A stretch of DNA of 64,000 nucleotides from Amyloporia xantha (Eukaryota > Basidiomycota > Agaricomycetes > Polyporales > Adustoporiaceae): positions 62,001 to 126,000 of the forward strand of contig JAYKKR010000029.1 in NCBI GenBank assembly GCA_036971615.1, given 5' to 3'. A program made the position numbers and the translations under genes. Shown piece by piece: positions 12,610 through 25,541 of this stretch; the first letter of the stretch is position 1; every line of letters begins with the position of its first letter. A model generated the notes under the pieces. It worked only from the letters and a program-made list of their open reading frames with translations. It did not search any database and was not told the origin of the DNA.

Positions 12610-14112
12610 ATGCCCGGGACCTTGCCCCAAGAGCTCATCGACTTGATCCTTGATTTCCTGCGGGGCGATCGCAACTCATTGCGCAACTGCGCTCTCACTT
12701 GTCACGCCTGGCGCGCGAGAAGTCGCAGTAATCTCTTTTGCGTCATTGACATAACGACATACGCTAGTCTGATGCGGCGAACACCTCATTCCTCTGTCAA
12801 ACCGACATATCCCTTCTTCCACCTACTGCGCGAACTACATCTCAAAGACGAGAATGCAGAGAAGGAGCGTCGCCTATGTCACGTCGCTCTACTTCAACTA
12901 AGCTCCGTTGCATCTACCGTCAAGGTGCTCCACCTTGAGGCAGTCGACTGGCAAGCTATAATGGCCCATCCTATCGGTCATACCTATCTGCGGTTGTCCC
13001 TCTCGCAATACACTGCAGTTACGACTCTAGTATTGGACGGCTGCATATTCGGGAACTTCTTGCATTTCCAGCAGTTTATCCTGGAGCTCCCGTGCCTTTC
13101 ACATTTGGATTTATCACATTCCGCGATCTACCTCCAGGGACGGCATAACTGGCGATCCTTGCTCACACAATCCACTTCTCGAAAGGAGAGACCGAAGCTG
13201 ACGCGTCTCGAAATTTCCAATTGCAAGACGGACGTGTCGAGGACTCTACTATGTTGGTTTTGTGTCATCCCGACTCGTCGCTCGCTCCGCGATCTAGTAT
13301 TGACGAGTGCGGTTGACCCTATCTTCTTACATGATATCCTGGCGCAATTTTCGGTATTGCGCACCTTGAACATGCCCTTACCGTGCTATCGGAAGCGTAC
13401 GTACTTATAATAATGTGGCCACCGCTGCCCTCTAATTTCTCATCCCGCATTGTGTCAATGCTAGTTTATGGCAGCCATCTTGCGGCTCTACCCCTCATCC
13501 ACTTTCCACAACTTCAAAGCCTCCATTTGACAACATCGATCACCTCCTTGGCTGATATGTCTGCAGTAGAGGACGCCTGGCGTTTCGCAAATTGGTTTTT
13601 GACGCGCTTACTTTCGCCCAAATTGGAGTCGCATGTTCTTTCATTATACGGTTTAGATGATCCTGATTTCTTCGCAAACATGCATGCTACTTGCGTGCAA
13701 TGGCACGGTCCCCAGTGCATGTGGTCGTCCTACGCCGGCTGTTTTCGCGAAGATGGACGGTACAGGGCAACGTTCATCAAAAGACGAACTATGTACCCGG
13801 TTTTCAAGCCCATGAAGCCAGGTGAGTGCGAATGACATCAGGTTTCTTTATGGTAGATTTACTGAATATCACTACTCAACAGGACTCGTAGCCCCACTTC
13901 TTGAGCACTTGAAGAATTTCAAGTATCGCGGTTACCTCTATGAACATTTCCTCGGCTCTCCAGTCATGCTTCGTCACACAACGCCTCTCGATACGTATCC
14001 ATTCACATTCCGCTCCGCCTCACCAGATGGATCTGGAAGAGGTTCTCATTCAGGCGAGCGAAGACTGAGTATATCTCGGATACCCTCCCCTTCGTTTTCT
14101 GCCACAATCTAG
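12610..14112 (+). CDS. F-box protein with leucine-rich C-terminal region
   Basis: The protein begins MPGTLPQELIDLILDFL, a standard F-box (residues about 4-45, continuing through NCALTCHAWRARSRSNLFCV). F-box proteins usually recruit substrates to SCF ubiquitin ligases by binding Skp1. The rest shows LRR-like spacing (TTLVLDGC, LSHLDLSHSAI, LTRLEISNC, LRDLVLTSA), as in the expanded F-box families of Agaricomycetes. One intron starts after CYRK at about 13395 (gtacgt) and resumes at LYGSHLAALPLIHFPQLQSL. A second starts at 13821 (gtgagt) and ends before GLVAPLLEHLKNFKYRG. The frame stops at 14112. The codon at 12598 is TTG, so the first ATG at 12610 was chosen. Two related genes occur at 24.3-28.1 kb; the substrate is unknown. 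Confidence 0.8.
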
Positions 14113-14396
14113 GTTTATAGAATGTTGGTCCTTCTATCATGACCGGTCATCATTTCCATTCGGCTGTCCATGTCAAGGTTGAACAATCTACACATGAGGG
14201 TTTTCGTCCCAAAGAACCTGAGACTCTGTTCATAACGCTCTCCCTATTCCCTATAGGAGGCGGATAGACATGAGAAGTTCTCCATTTAGTTTCGGCATGG
14301 GTCCCGCATCTTAGGTGTCACCAGTAGTGCTGCACCCACTTACCATCGGGATATTCCTGTACCCACTACAAAGACTATACAAAGCGTGTTCGAGCC

Positions 14397-16785
14397 TCAA
14401 GCGACTGCCTGCTTCTCCTCCATCTGCTCCTCCCACGCCTTCTTTACCTGGACATATACACACACAAGTCAGCCTGTGGTCATTCCGCCCAATATACCAA
14501 TCCAGCTAACGTACTTTTACAGTAAATGCCCCGTCGTCCAATATGCGGAAGCCCGTTGCAGCAAGTCCCTTGATGGTGATGATTGCTTTCGCATGCGCCT
14601 CGGGCGTACCAGCCGCTTCAGTGAACTGCGGGGTGTGGTTCCCGCCGTTTGGCACGGTAGGGATCGCGAAGCCGGGATGGAGAGAGGGGAGCGCTGTATA
14701 TCGCAGAGTCGATATTTTAGGGTAGGGGACGAAGCTGACGGAGCTTACCGTATGTAACGTTACCCTGGACAGATCAATGGAGAACGAACGTTAGCAGGTA
14801 AAGGTGAAGGTAGGATCAGACGCACGAAGTCTGTCGAGGCGGACATGCCCTCATCTACCTCGGCCGTGACGCCGAACTCTTTAACAACCTTGGCAAACTC
14901 ATCCCCTGTACATGTCAAGAGAGTCGATTCAGAAAATGAGCTTGATACGTGAGTTCAGTGCTGCGAACGTACCGAGGGCCTTGTTCTGTCTCAAATCGAA
15001 ATATCCTGGACCAGCTTTGAGCGTGAGCTTGCACGAGGTTGCATGTGCTGCTGCTCTATGAAGCAGAACGAAGGGGAATACAATGGTGAGTTATGAACAC
15101 AGAACGTGTCGCCAGATTGTATACATACTCAAAGCATGCCTTGACGCGCTCTCGAAGCACGACCAGTTCAGCCCATGTCGGAGCACGCACAATCCAACGC
15201 ATTTTCGCGTAGTCGGGAATGACTAGCCAGAAAACCATGATCAGCAAAAGCAACTTCAAAAGAACATTGGCAGCCATTTGATTCCTTTGATTCCTTATCC
15301 GCGTGGTTCCCGGCCATGCAGAAGGTTCAGGAATGACGGAACATTGCACACTCACTGTTCGGTGCCCAATCTTTCCCGCTCACAATTCCGTGCACACGAT
15401 GCGTGGGCTTGATCTGCTGCCTCAGCACTGACACGCTGGAATACGCAAGGAATGCCGCATCGAGAGCATTCTGTGCTTCCCAGGGTGCCCAGGCTGCGTG
15501 TGCCCTTTGGGGCAGGTGGAAAATTGGTAACATGGATTACATGAGGATTCCACAATGCAAGGAACAGCGCATGTACCCACCCGTGTCCGAAAAATTCGAC
15601 CTCAAGAGGCTGGCTGGCGAGGGATGGCCCTAACGAGGCATAGTTGGTAGGTCCGGGTGACGGGTGGCACCTGTAGCATATAGTCAGTGAAATTAAATGG
15701 CGTTTAAGAGAGGGATCTTGGAAGATAAACGACATGTACGTACATGATACATGCATCCATCTCCTCGTACGCACCGCCGTCGAGGAGGTTGATTTTTCCT
15801 CCTCCGCCTTCCTCCGCTGTGTGCAGCAGCATGCACGTCAGAAGATTGCCAGAGGGCCTGTGGCGATTCGTACTCACCAGGCGTGCCAAGTAGGATGATT
15901 TTTCCCGGTACGTCATGCTTCTCGAGCGCCGCTTTGATCGCGAGGGCGACACCGACTCCCGCCATTGCGATCAAGTTGTGTCCGCACGCATGCCCAATAC
16001 CCGGGAGCGCGTCCATCTCGGAATTAATTCCGATCACACGCGTTTTGGAGTTCACATTCTTTCCAGAGACAGACTTGTGAACATACACAGCGCGCCAGGC
16101 AGTAGGTAGGTCGAGATAATGCGGGGTGACATCGAAGCCATGGGAGGACATGAACTTGACGAGCGTATCGTGCGTGCGTCTGGTGGCAACATATGAGGCC
16201 GGTTGCAGCACTCAGGGCAGGCGTTCAGATAAGAACATCGATACGCACTTTTCCTCCCACATGATCTCAGGGTGGTGGAGAATGTCGAGACTGAGCGCAC
16301 GCAGCTCCGAGTTATACTTGTCAAGCGTATCCTCGATGGTCTTGAGGACTTCCGGCCGGAAGATAGCTTCTGTCCCATACGCAGGGGGTTTCTCCGCGCT
16401 CGTCTCCAGCGGGGCAATCGAGAAGAGCCCCGCGTTGGCGTAATGTGCATATGGAGGCTAGTTTGCGTCAGAAGCAACGGACGCATTGCAAACATGTCAG
16501 ATATTCGTCTCATAACGGAGGTAACAAGAGACTCTCAAGCAAAGATGTAACATGCTCATTCTACGAAGTACCTGCAAATGTGAGACTCACCAGCTCCCCG
16601 TCATGCACAGGCAAGGCATTCTCCCTTCCCAAGCCTGCCTTTGGAACCTCTGCGACCGGCAGCGCTACCAAACTGGATGCAGCCTCGACCACAGACCGCT
16701 TTGGCAATCGCTCTGCACGCTTTCTGCGGATAGAGAACGGGAATAACGCGGTAAAGCATCCAGCTTGAGCGTCCGAATCTGTCAT
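14397..16785 (-). CDS. M20-family metallopeptidase/amidohydrolase (PM20D2-like)
   Basis: This is a zinc-dependent amidohydrolase that would cleave dipeptides or N-acyl amino acids. It starts [20 protein letters not shown] at 16785. Exons 2-3 give [12 protein letters not shown], the region before [12 protein letters not shown], and then the metal-site block [19 protein letters not shown]. Next come IILLGTPGE, then [20 protein letters not shown] and [15 protein letters not shown], the dimerisation-domain region ([33 protein letters not shown]), and the C-terminal catalytic part with [20 protein letters not shown]. The stop is at 14397-14399. Ligand words expected for M20 (D near ALPG, H-x-C-G-H, E in GTPGE/AEEG) are intact. 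About nine short introns were inferred. The order is that of the PM20D2/ACY1L2 group, known for beta-alanyl-lysine dipeptidase activity; the fungal substrate is not known. A broken copy lies at 4795-5747. Confidence 0.85.
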
Positions 16786-18309
16786 GGTCTCAATAGCAGC
16801 GCCGAACAGAAGGCTAGAAACAGAGTTGGTCGTCGTCGCTGAAGATTAGGGCGTGCGCTCGATCTGGTCAAATTCAGCCGGGCGTTTTATAGAGGAACCT
16901 GGGGCACTCCGTGTTCTCCGATGGAACGGAACGCTGATGAGTGACCACACATACAACACTTGTAGGGAGTTGGCGCTGCTCCGCCCGCCCAAGTCCAAAT
17001 GACCTCAAAACAGGATTTATACCTGAGATAATTTGGTGACGGAGCCTTCAGCAACTCAATAGCAATTTTTATTAACAAGTGTACCAAACATGAAGAAATA
17101 CATCTTCAAACAACGAACCTCACTCATCTAATCAATCTAACAAAAGCTAATAGACGGCCTCCAGTCATGTAATCTACAATCGCAGACCAGAGATCATATA
17201 CCCCTGCAAAACAGACATAGCGAAGAAGAGTTACAAGGATCACCATATGAGAAGAGAATAGGGCATTTGACATCAACTCAATGTCCCATCACTTAGCCGG
17301 TTTGACAGTGGTATGCCTGTGAGATAAAGAGGAAGATAACAGGTACTGGATAAGAAACGAAAAGGGAGAGAAAATTATCGACATAAGCGGCCGCTACGGA
17401 GCAACTGAGTAACCATACTGAAGTATGGTAGGAATTTCTCACCAAACAGCAGTAACAGCAATTGGGCCAGACGGCATCTCGTCAAGGTAAGTATACCGGC
17501 CACCACTCACTCGCAAACGAGACAAGAGGCGAGCTCGTCGACATCGTTAGACGAATCTGAAAGAGAACCGCAAGGCACGATGAGCACTGTCCATGCCAAG
17601 AAAGACACATCGTGGCCCTGGTCCCGTCCGTGAGTTATGACGATCAAACTGAATAGTGAGAAAGGCCAGGGAAGAGACGACTCCTACTGTAGCAATTTTG
17701 AGTGACTGCAGGAGTACTGTATGGTGACTGTATGTACTACTGTATGTACCGACCGACCAAGCCAGTGGCCAGAAACGGACAGCTTACGAAAGCCGGCTAA
17801 ACCTTTCGGATGCAGCAGAGTGGAGCCCTTACGTAAAACCCCCTCACCGTACATAGATTGATAACCAAATGACAGGTCATTTGGAATAGAAGCAGGTCCA
17901 TCGGCATATATCCAAACCTTGATAGCAAAGGATAGCATCTCCCTTTCGCATAGTAGCCAGAAGGCACAAAGATGAAAAATCAAGACTGAGAGGAATTGAC
18001 CACAGCATCTTCAAAATCATATTGATACCCGCGACGATGCGCAATCAGCCTGCTAGTCGCTTAGAGGAAACAGGCCTCGAAACATATAAACATGTTTATC
18101 CAGGACGTAGCAACATATACAGTGCATGTACAATAGCAAGTAGCATATAAACCCTCAAGCGAAAACAGATCGCAGCAGACACAGCACATCTCCCATGCCC
18201 ACATATCACCCCATTAGTCTGCAACAGTGCAGGTAAAATACCATACGACTCTATTAGCATCCGCCATCGCTCACTGTCCGCTCTTCAACGACAGGAAGTC
18301 CGGGAGAGG
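16786..18309. other. Intergenic, about 1.5 kb
   Basis: The right edge of the M20 promoter duplication ends near 16920. I recognised no gene in the rest. A short cluster of gtactgtatg-like words occurs at about 17713-17748. Part of the stretch next to 18310 is presumably the 3' untranslated region of the DnaJ gene. Confidence 0.4.
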
Positions 18310-20702
18310 TCACGGGATGCTCGTCGACGGTTGCGGTGCGTGCCCTTTCTTCTCATCTTTCTCCTTGTAGGAAGATGACGAGTCTTGCACGTGTGTCTGC
18401 CGTTTCGCCCGCGCAGCACGCATTTGTTGATGCTTGGACTTACCCGACGCAGCCTCTGCCACTCGTCTAGATGCAAGCGAATGAGACATATATCAGGGAG
18501 ACTTTCGAAGTAACATACCGCTCTAATTCCCTTCGTTCCTCGTCGGACTCGTCCGGAATGGTCGATTTGAAAATCGCGCCAGTCAGGAGGAGACCCTACA
18601 TGCACGGTCAGGCATGGGCAACAATGAGATGGCACCTGACGAACCTTTGCTCGATTGTATAATACTTGGTCAGAAGCTTCCGGGTCCTTCAAGACATGGT
18701 CTACTGCCTTGACAGTTGATCGCAGTTGAGCTCTGGTACGGCAACGGGTGAGACAAACGACTCACCTCCCGCAGGACCTGAACAACCTCAAAACGTGTTC
18801 CTCGCCATGACGCAAGCATGATCTAGGAAAGATGCCGATTTATATTGATGAAACCTTAATCGGAAAAGACGAAGGAGTACCTTTCCGGTGATGTCGTCTT
18901 CAAGTGCCTTGAGCTCGTCCTCAGGAATCTCACCCTTTGCTTGCAATTTTTCCATTTCCTGTAAACATCCTATCAGTAATGCCTATGATATATGCTCCAG
19001 ATTACTTGCCTGAATAACCTGCTGCACGCCAAGTCTGGACATGGCGTCAGTCCTGAATGCACAATGCAACGTGTAATGGCTTCACTTACGCGCTACCAAT
19101 GACACCCCAAGCGTCCTTGGCTACCGCGCCCTTCTCTTTTAGTCGCGAGAAGAACCCTGGGCTATTTATCGCTGTGTTATTTGAGGACCATTCAAAGAGC
19201 GCCGGTTGACTCACATTCCGAGGAACTTTCGTGACTTGAGGAAAGATGTCGCCTTCATAATGTAGACGTTCCCAATGGTGTGCAATAGCTGCATAACCAT
19301 CAAATGAGTATCTATCGCATTCTCACATGCTGGGGCGGTTGCTCTCGTCGCTGCAACAGTTCCACCAAGATAATATGTTGGAATGACACTTACCTCCACG
19401 CCGAAGCTCTCCAACTTCAGATCCTCCGCCTCCTGCCTCATCTTCGCCTCGAACAACACCGTCTCCGGATCGTCCTTGTCTCCCGGCCTCTTGGCGTCCA
19501 CGAACGGCCGCAGCCGGTCCTTCAGCTTCTCCGTCAGCATCCGCACTCGCTCCTCCATATTCTTCCGCCGCTCATCCTCTAGCTCCTGCAGCTTCTTCTT
19601 CTGCTCCGGCGACAGCTTCTGCCGCTTCTTCCCCGACGTCTCTTTATCTTTTTCCTTCTCCTTCTCTCTTTCTTTGAGGCTGAGGGACGTGGAAGAGGTG
19701 GGGCCCTTGGAGGTCGACGCAAGCCCGTCGGAGGTGGCGGACCTGTCGGCGTCGGCCGTGACAGGCCTGTTGGCGGTGGCAGGCCTGCCGGAGGGCGTGG
19801 CAGAAGGCGAGGGTGAGGACATGCGAGGGGATGTTGCGCTGCCGTTCGTTCCGAGGTGCGGCTGCGGCTCTGAAATGGACACACCGGCGACAGAGGGGGT
19901 GCTTGCAGGCGACACGACCGCGCCTTCGCCCAGGTCCCGCTCTATTTCGGCCTTTTCCCCCTCTGTCATCATCGCCGTCGCCACGGATGTCATCTCCTTC
20001 ATAAGTGAAATCTCGCCGATCTGGAAGAGGGTGTCAAGGTACCGAACAATTCGTAGAGTGTGAGGTACTCACGTAGTCTTTGAAACGTTCTCCACCGAAC
20101 ACATTTGCGAAGAAGCCTGCTGCGTCCTCCATACCTACGCCCCCTTCTTTGTCAAGCTGTCATTGGTTACAGCAAGTTTGAGAAACGGCCGAGCGATAAA
20201 TGCAGAAGAGCGCACCATTTTTGCACCATTCCTATCGTAGACTGCTCTTAGATTCTGTAAACCAGTCCGATCAGGGGCTATGACTACGCAGAAGGAGACA
20301 CAAACGTACTGGATCTGAAAGCACTTGGTACGCTTTACTGGAATAAGTTCAGTCTACCATGTAAATTCAGTAGCACTGAATAAGTGTTTACCTGATATCC
20401 TTGAACTTTTCCTCCGCATCAGGAGACGGATTCTTGTCTGGATGGAACTGTCATAGTTACGATCATGCCCAGTTGACCATATTAACAACACAGAGTAGAC
20501 ATGTCTCTAGCAAGAGAGCTGACCTTTATAGCCTGTTTACGATATGCCTTCTTCAAATCGGTATCATTTACGTCGGGTGAAACTCCGAGCTGCGCAAACA
20601 TAGGGATGTGATTTGAACGATTTAGAACGCAATTCGAGATGTAAGTGCGCTGAAGTGATGTTGGCATACCAGATCATAATACTCCGTTTCGACGGGAGCC
20701 AT
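18310..20702 (-). CDS. DnaJ co-chaperone with X domain (CAJ1/DJP1-like)
   Basis: This Hsp40 co-chaperone stimulates Hsp70 ATPase activity. Exon 1 begins MAPVETEYYDL. The J domain continues with GVSPDVNDTDLKKAYRKQAI and, after an intron, FHPDKNPSPDAEEKFK, including the essential HPD triad, then KAYQVLSDPNLRAVYDRNG. A G/F-type linker is replaced by FFANVFGGERFKDYIGEISL, the start of the DnaJ-X region as in yeast Caj1/Djp1, cytosolic co-chaperones (Djp1 aids peroxisomal protein import). A long low-complexity insert rich in S, T and P (about 19950-19680) is followed by a charged run (KEREKEKEKDKETSGKKRQK) and the conserved C-terminal X domain. The C-terminus ends in a lysine-rich tail, SYKEKDEKKGHAPQPSTSIP, with the stop at 18310-18312. 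About ten short introns were inferred. Confidence 0.85.
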
Positions 20703-21118
20703 GTTGATACGAGATTTGCGTCCAGTAGAATGGAGGAGAGGTAGAAGACAAAATGCGACTGAAGTATACGGTCAAGGTGCCGAAGGGCATACGATGACGG
20801 ATTTGGCCCAGCGGCAATAATGGATTAATGGTCCCGCGACAGCCGATCCGATCAACTTGAACCGGATCGCTTCGGATCACAGACAGTTACTGGCGACAGG
20901 CACGGGCGCTTCTGTCTCAAACCGGGCTTGAACCGGGCACACCCATAAACACTGCCAGTCACTGCGTTTTTGGCTAACTTTCACCGACAAGGATACGCGG
21001 GGTGAGACTTCATCGTACATGTAGATCCATTAGTCGCACCTGTAGTATGCATTGCTAGTATGCGCCCTGCGCAATATCTCCATACTTCGAGATAAAGTGG
21101 ATATCTCGCTATGAGCTA
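20703..21118. other. Intergenic; promoter side of the DnaJ gene
   Basis: No coding exon was recognised. Since the DnaJ gene starts at 20702 on the minus strand, this is its likely promoter. It contains repeated short words around aaccgg (about 20855-20940). Confidence 0.4.
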
Positions 21119-21664
21119 CTAGCCGTAGCGTGCGTAGCCGCCATAGTCGCGTCCGTCACGCGATGTGACATAGACGCGTTCTGAACAATATGAGCTACCT
21201 CGCATCGCCGTCTCTCTTCGACTGTCGCGAGCCTGCCTGGCCCAGCCTTGCCAGACCATGTATTTCTGGTTGCCCACAAGCTTGCTGACGCCATGATTCT
21301 CTGTGTATTTCATTATAAAAGCTCCTCTATGATACCGGATGTTCCACTCAGTCGTCTCATAGCCCTATCGTCAACCCTAAGGATACTGCGTCCAAGTTCC
21401 ACACTTCCACACGCGACACTGTTCCTCTACGTTCACACGATCTCTTGATACAAAAATCTGAGTCCTCCTAAGACGTTCCGCAATAATAGCCACCGTGAAC
21501 TCTTTGTCTATGATTGGTCCACTCAGGGCCACTGAGGTGTATTGTACTCTGGATGTATCAAAACTTGAGATATACATGGTCATGTTATCCAGAGAGCGCG
21601 GGTCTTTAGGGCACCAGGATGAGAGCTGAGGCAGCAAGGGAAGAGGCTCAAAATCAGTGTCTTC
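21119..21664 (-). CDS. Hypothetical small protein, 5' end unresolved
   Basis: Two open exons on the minus strand join well. The first starts after an acceptor (tactag) at 21664 and reads EDTDFEPLPLLPQLSSWCPK through VQYTSVALSGPIIDKEFTV to LRRTQIFVSRDR. A gtgaac..tgag intron then leads to TTEWNIRYHRGAFIMKYTEN and a glycine/tyrosine-rich tail (DGRDYGGYARYG) with a stop at 21119-21121. The joined protein looks globular and beta-rich, and resembles in general style the small DUF-type proteins of Agaricomycetes, but I do not recognise the family. No clear ATG exon was found upstream of 21664, so the start is missing or lies in a tiny exon. It could also be a gene relic. Confidence 0.4.
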
Positions 21665-22403
21665 CTAGTACATCATGTATCGATTGTGAGATATGTAGGA
21701 AAAATCAACAGTCGTTTATCATGAGGATGATATCTCAGCTCACGCAGATCATCAATGAAGGATACAAAGCCCCATGTAGTTAGCTATGGTGATGTACGGT
21801 ACGTAGAGCATGGAGAACGAGAAGCAGCGAGGTTGGCGATTCGGCATATACTACATAGCACACGAGGAGTACTACTACCATCACACTGAATGATATAATG
21901 TGCGTAAGTGCCGCATCTCTATCTATCTCCCGGTGCGACACCTACTGTAGCACAACGAGAGATACTTCGGGGTTTCACGTATATCCATGGGTGTAGCCGC
22001 TAAGTGCTACTTGGCCAAAAACGCAGTGAGTGATACAGTAGGAAAACCACAGGCTTTGGGATTGATGGTGCGTACATACAACGGTAGGATGCACAAATGT
22101 AATGATGTATGAAATCTAACTGCGACAAGAATGAGGTTCGATTGATGGTGACAAAATGTATGGATGGATGAGAATGTGTGATGTGTGAGTGCAGAACCCC
22201 CGGAATTTGAATGTGAGAGAATAAAATAGAATATCTCCAGCCCAACGGCCCCTCCAATACATGAACTACACTGTCTAGCTGTGTGATGATAGGTCTAGAT
22301 GCAAGGATCAATATATAGATAGATGGACGTGAGTTAGGCAGCTGCCGACAAGAGTCATTCGGATACCGCTCTGTTGAAGGTCGGTATTCGGTTGTGATAT
22401 CAT
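21665..22403. other. Intergenic, about 740 bases
   Basis: The right part should contain the 3' untranslated region of the 22404-23393 gene. A small first exon of the 21119-21664 gene might lie here, but none could be identified with confidence. Repeated short words (gatggatgag, tgtatggatgga at about 22140-22190) are present. Confidence 0.35.
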
Positions 22404-23393
22404 TCACGACACCGCCTCGGGGCCGTTGACAACCGGCGAGCTCGAGAAGCGCACCATCTTCTTGCGAGTCAGCTGAACGGACACCGAGTCACCGTCCGAG
22501 TTGGACGATGTCGACATTGTGGGGCTCGCCATGGACGTCTTCCTGCTCGGCACCCGCAGCAGCCGGGACATGCTCTGCTGCAGCCGTGCAGGAAGGAGGT
22601 TGACTGACGTGTTCCAATTATAGCGTGGTGGAGGCGGTACACTTGACGTAAGCGTCGACCCAGTAAGCGAAAGATCTGACGCAGTGGGCGTGAACGGTGC
22701 CGACGAAGCCGCACTCTGTGGTGTCGTGGGTGTGCCAGGGTGTTTGAGCGACGAGCGTTTTGGTGGTGGAGGGGGAAGCATGATGGCAGAGGCAGAGCCG
22801 CGCCGGCGCTGGGTATCAACACCCGTAGTCATAGGTTTGGAAGGCGAGGAAGACCTGTGGCTCTGATGTGTTTCATCAGATTTTTCTCGATGTCGACTGT
22901 GGGGATGCGGAGGCTGGGGGGATAGTGATGGGTGTAGGTGTGGTGTGCGCGAGACGTGTAACCCCATGGCTATCTGTTGGACTGTGGGCCGCGGTGCGTC
23001 CTGGACACTGTACCGCGCTGGCACGGGAGGGCTGCTCTCGACAGGGGTCGAGTACATGCCCCTATCCTAGATACAGCATCATTCCTGTCATCAATGGAAA
23101 GGTAAAACATAAGCGCAGCGTGAGCCACTCACCATGGGGCTCGCATCCCGCTTTCTGGGTGTACTGAACGACCGTTTCATCGAGGTCATTATCTTGGACG
23201 CGGAAACACGAGCAGTAGAGCTGCTCGCTCCGGGTGTATCAGCAGTAAGCTCTGCCCCCCAAATTTGCGTGCGATGTTCTGGTCGGACGTTGTAGGCAGG
23301 ATACGAGTCGGACCGTCGAATACTGCGCAAATCCACTATCGCAGTGGCCGACCTGCCATGCCGACGTCGCTGTGGTGGAAACACGTCATCCAT
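22404..23393 (-). CDS. Serine/proline-rich hypothetical protein
   Basis: Exon 1 starts MDDVFPPQRRRHGRSATAIV at 23393 and runs to MKRSFSTPRKRDASPM. A short intron (gtgagtgg to tatctag, about 23130-23065) joins to DRGMYSTPVESSPPVPARYS. The stop is at 22404-22406. The protein is about 300 residues, mostly low complexity and rich in S, P, T and R. It has many basic-S/T-P type sites that look like kinase targets and a C-terminal conserved-looking block ending KKMVRFSSSPVV. No domain, signal peptide or membrane span was seen. The KKMVRFSS word resembles an RVxF-like PP1-docking motif (V-x-F after basic residues); that is only a suggestion. I do not recognise the family. Confidence 0.6.
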
Positions 23394-24351
23394 GGAGCCG
23401 TTCCTGGTATTCAAGGGGGGCTTTTCCTCCTGAACAAAATGCGGGGTACAATGTGCAAGATGATGAAGGTACAGAGCAAGCAACGAAATGCACAGGCAGC
23501 GCGGCCGATGACGGACACAGTACGAGGTGGAAAGGCAGTCACACGACACGTGAGGCTACGAGATTCCACGTTGTGTACACGTGATCATACGCCGATCAAG
23601 TGCAAGTCCAAAATAGGCAAGCCTTCCTAGATCGAGCTTCGCGAGGCTCGAGTGCATAGTGACCTCATTGCGCCATACTGACTATAGATTTGAGCTTGTT
23701 TTGTTCATTATGCTCACCAATAAAGAGGGGAAAACACCTCAGAAGAGAAGAACTGGGGAAGATGCCCTGTGTGCCGTTCATATCCGTTTCATTTGGCGAA
23801 GCTACTAGATCAGCCATGAGATGACCGGTGGATATCTAAGTCATGTGCCAATCCCCATGGTACGCCGAACTTGGTAAAATCCCACAGAGAACAGCACTCA
23901 GGATGGTCAAATTGAGATGGAAAACTGAGCCATTTATGTAGTTGTCGCAGAACGCTGCGTACCTCAGATCGAATTGAGATCATCCCGAGATGATCACATT
24001 AAATATGACCATGAAATAGCGCCGGATATATACATACTTCATACGGTTCCAATGTTATAGCTATGCATCACGATAGATTCCACACACGGCAGAGGGAAAG
24101 GTGGTCAATCGATACATTAAGTTAGATGAAGTTGCAGTAGTCACATATCGTTACAGTCGTTACTGGAGATCGAGAACAAGACATTGAGAACTTATTTTTG
24201 ACCATCTGCAAATCTCTTAGGTTTGGATGTATAGTGAGACACAGCAAAGCAGGAACGGAGAAATGTGCACCAAAAAGCGAGCAACACAGGGTAGAAAGTG
24301 GGAATGACAAAACTACAGTCAAAGTCGTAAGTCTGACAGCCAACAGTTACA
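23394..24351. other. Intergenic; right part belongs to the F-box duplication block
   Basis: No gene was recognised. From about 24025 the sequence matches 26560 onward (shared ggatatatacatacttcata), so it is part of the tandem duplication carrying the F-box genes. The left part should hold the promoter of the 22404-23393 gene. Confidence 0.45.
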
Positions 24352-25541
24352 TCAAGTAATCATACACGCTGAGTTTTGATCACTTTTTTCCGAGCACCTG
24401 AAGCAATGGGAAGGTACATCATTGTTATTCCAGTCACAGGTGAATTGAATCCATGGCTTTTGAGAGGCAAGGAGTTCATGAGACCCATCCACAACGAAAC
24501 AGGATGATGTCAGCATTGGGAAATTATCTTTTGATGCCATCAAGAGTTCGGCATATTCTACGCCATTTTCCACATTGGCCATTTCTGAAAATGCCCTCAC
24601 AATCGCGAGATATCCTTGAGCGCGAAGCTGCGGACGTGGGAGCCTATTAATGTGAGGCTTAATTTCGTCCTGATTTTCGAAGGAACGAAAAAGATGAAGA
24701 TAGAGCATGCGGTGGAGTTGTTTGGGTAGCGGTGCATCTGCTAATAACGGGTTATGTTAATGCACAATGCTACAACACTATTATCCCAGCGCTCACTTTG
24801 CCAGTCTCGCGAGAAATACACCTCAAGCAGCCCGAACGACGAAGCTTCCAAATCCAGGGTGTGTTGTAATGCTGAGGATATAGTGGAGGTCCTGAGGACA
24901 AGCTTACGTAGGGAGAGAAGAGTGGGAGAACTGCGAATCCATCGCAAGAGAGAGCGAGATACTGCAAAACTGCAGTTGACAATTTCGACCGAAGACAACT
25001 TCATTGTAGAACGATGTGAAGTTATGCGATCCGCGTCAGAGCGCTCCACCCGACTGTCCACCCCCTTCAGGCTCAAATGATCGAGAGCCGGAAATTCGCC
25101 GATAAGATGTTGAAATTGACACAGCGTGCTGAACGCACCTAAGCAAAGGGAAAGGGTGGTGATTCCAACATATGGCAAAAAGGATCTTGCTAATTCGCAG
25201 CTGCGACGCGGAAACCAGTCTGCAAGTATTGATTCGAGTAAAATTGAGGTGACGTACGGGAAGCGGCCATTCACATCATCTAGTAGATGCAACTCGGGGA
25301 AATATTGGAACGTCCAGCACGCTGATTCGTCTTGTGGGAACGAACGCAACGGAGGCGGATGGGAAAGGGATGAGATCCGGATGTGGTGAAAAAGGTCATG
25401 GAGACTTCTGGAGAGCCGTTTTCGACATATGAGAGCATCATTGCACAGACCCTCGGTGTCACCGCGGAGCAAGCCAATCATGTAGTCAGTGTTCTCTTGG
25501 GAGAGTATAAGATTGGGGGTGTTCCCGGCCCGCGAAGGCAT
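24352..25541 (-). CDS. F-box-like protein, unit A of the tandem pair
   Basis: The ATG at 25541 gives MPSRAGNTPNLILSQENTDY, the position of an F-box, but key hydrophobic and proline positions differ from the paralog (LILSQENTDYMIGLL against LRFPQEIIDHIIDSL), so Skp1 binding may be weakened. The remainder has LRR-like elements (ITTLSLCLGAF, LDHLSLKGVDS, LRKLVLRTSTIS). An intron beginning after DWQ (about 24800) ends in ttag before DAPLPKQLHRMLYLHLFRS. The last exon reads through WIQFTCDWNNNDVPSHCFRC to a stop at 24352. The frame is open throughout. The longer open frame to 25613 begins with TTG, so the first ATG was preferred. The sequence suggests faster evolution than its sister gene at 26915-28107. 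Confidence 0.7.
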
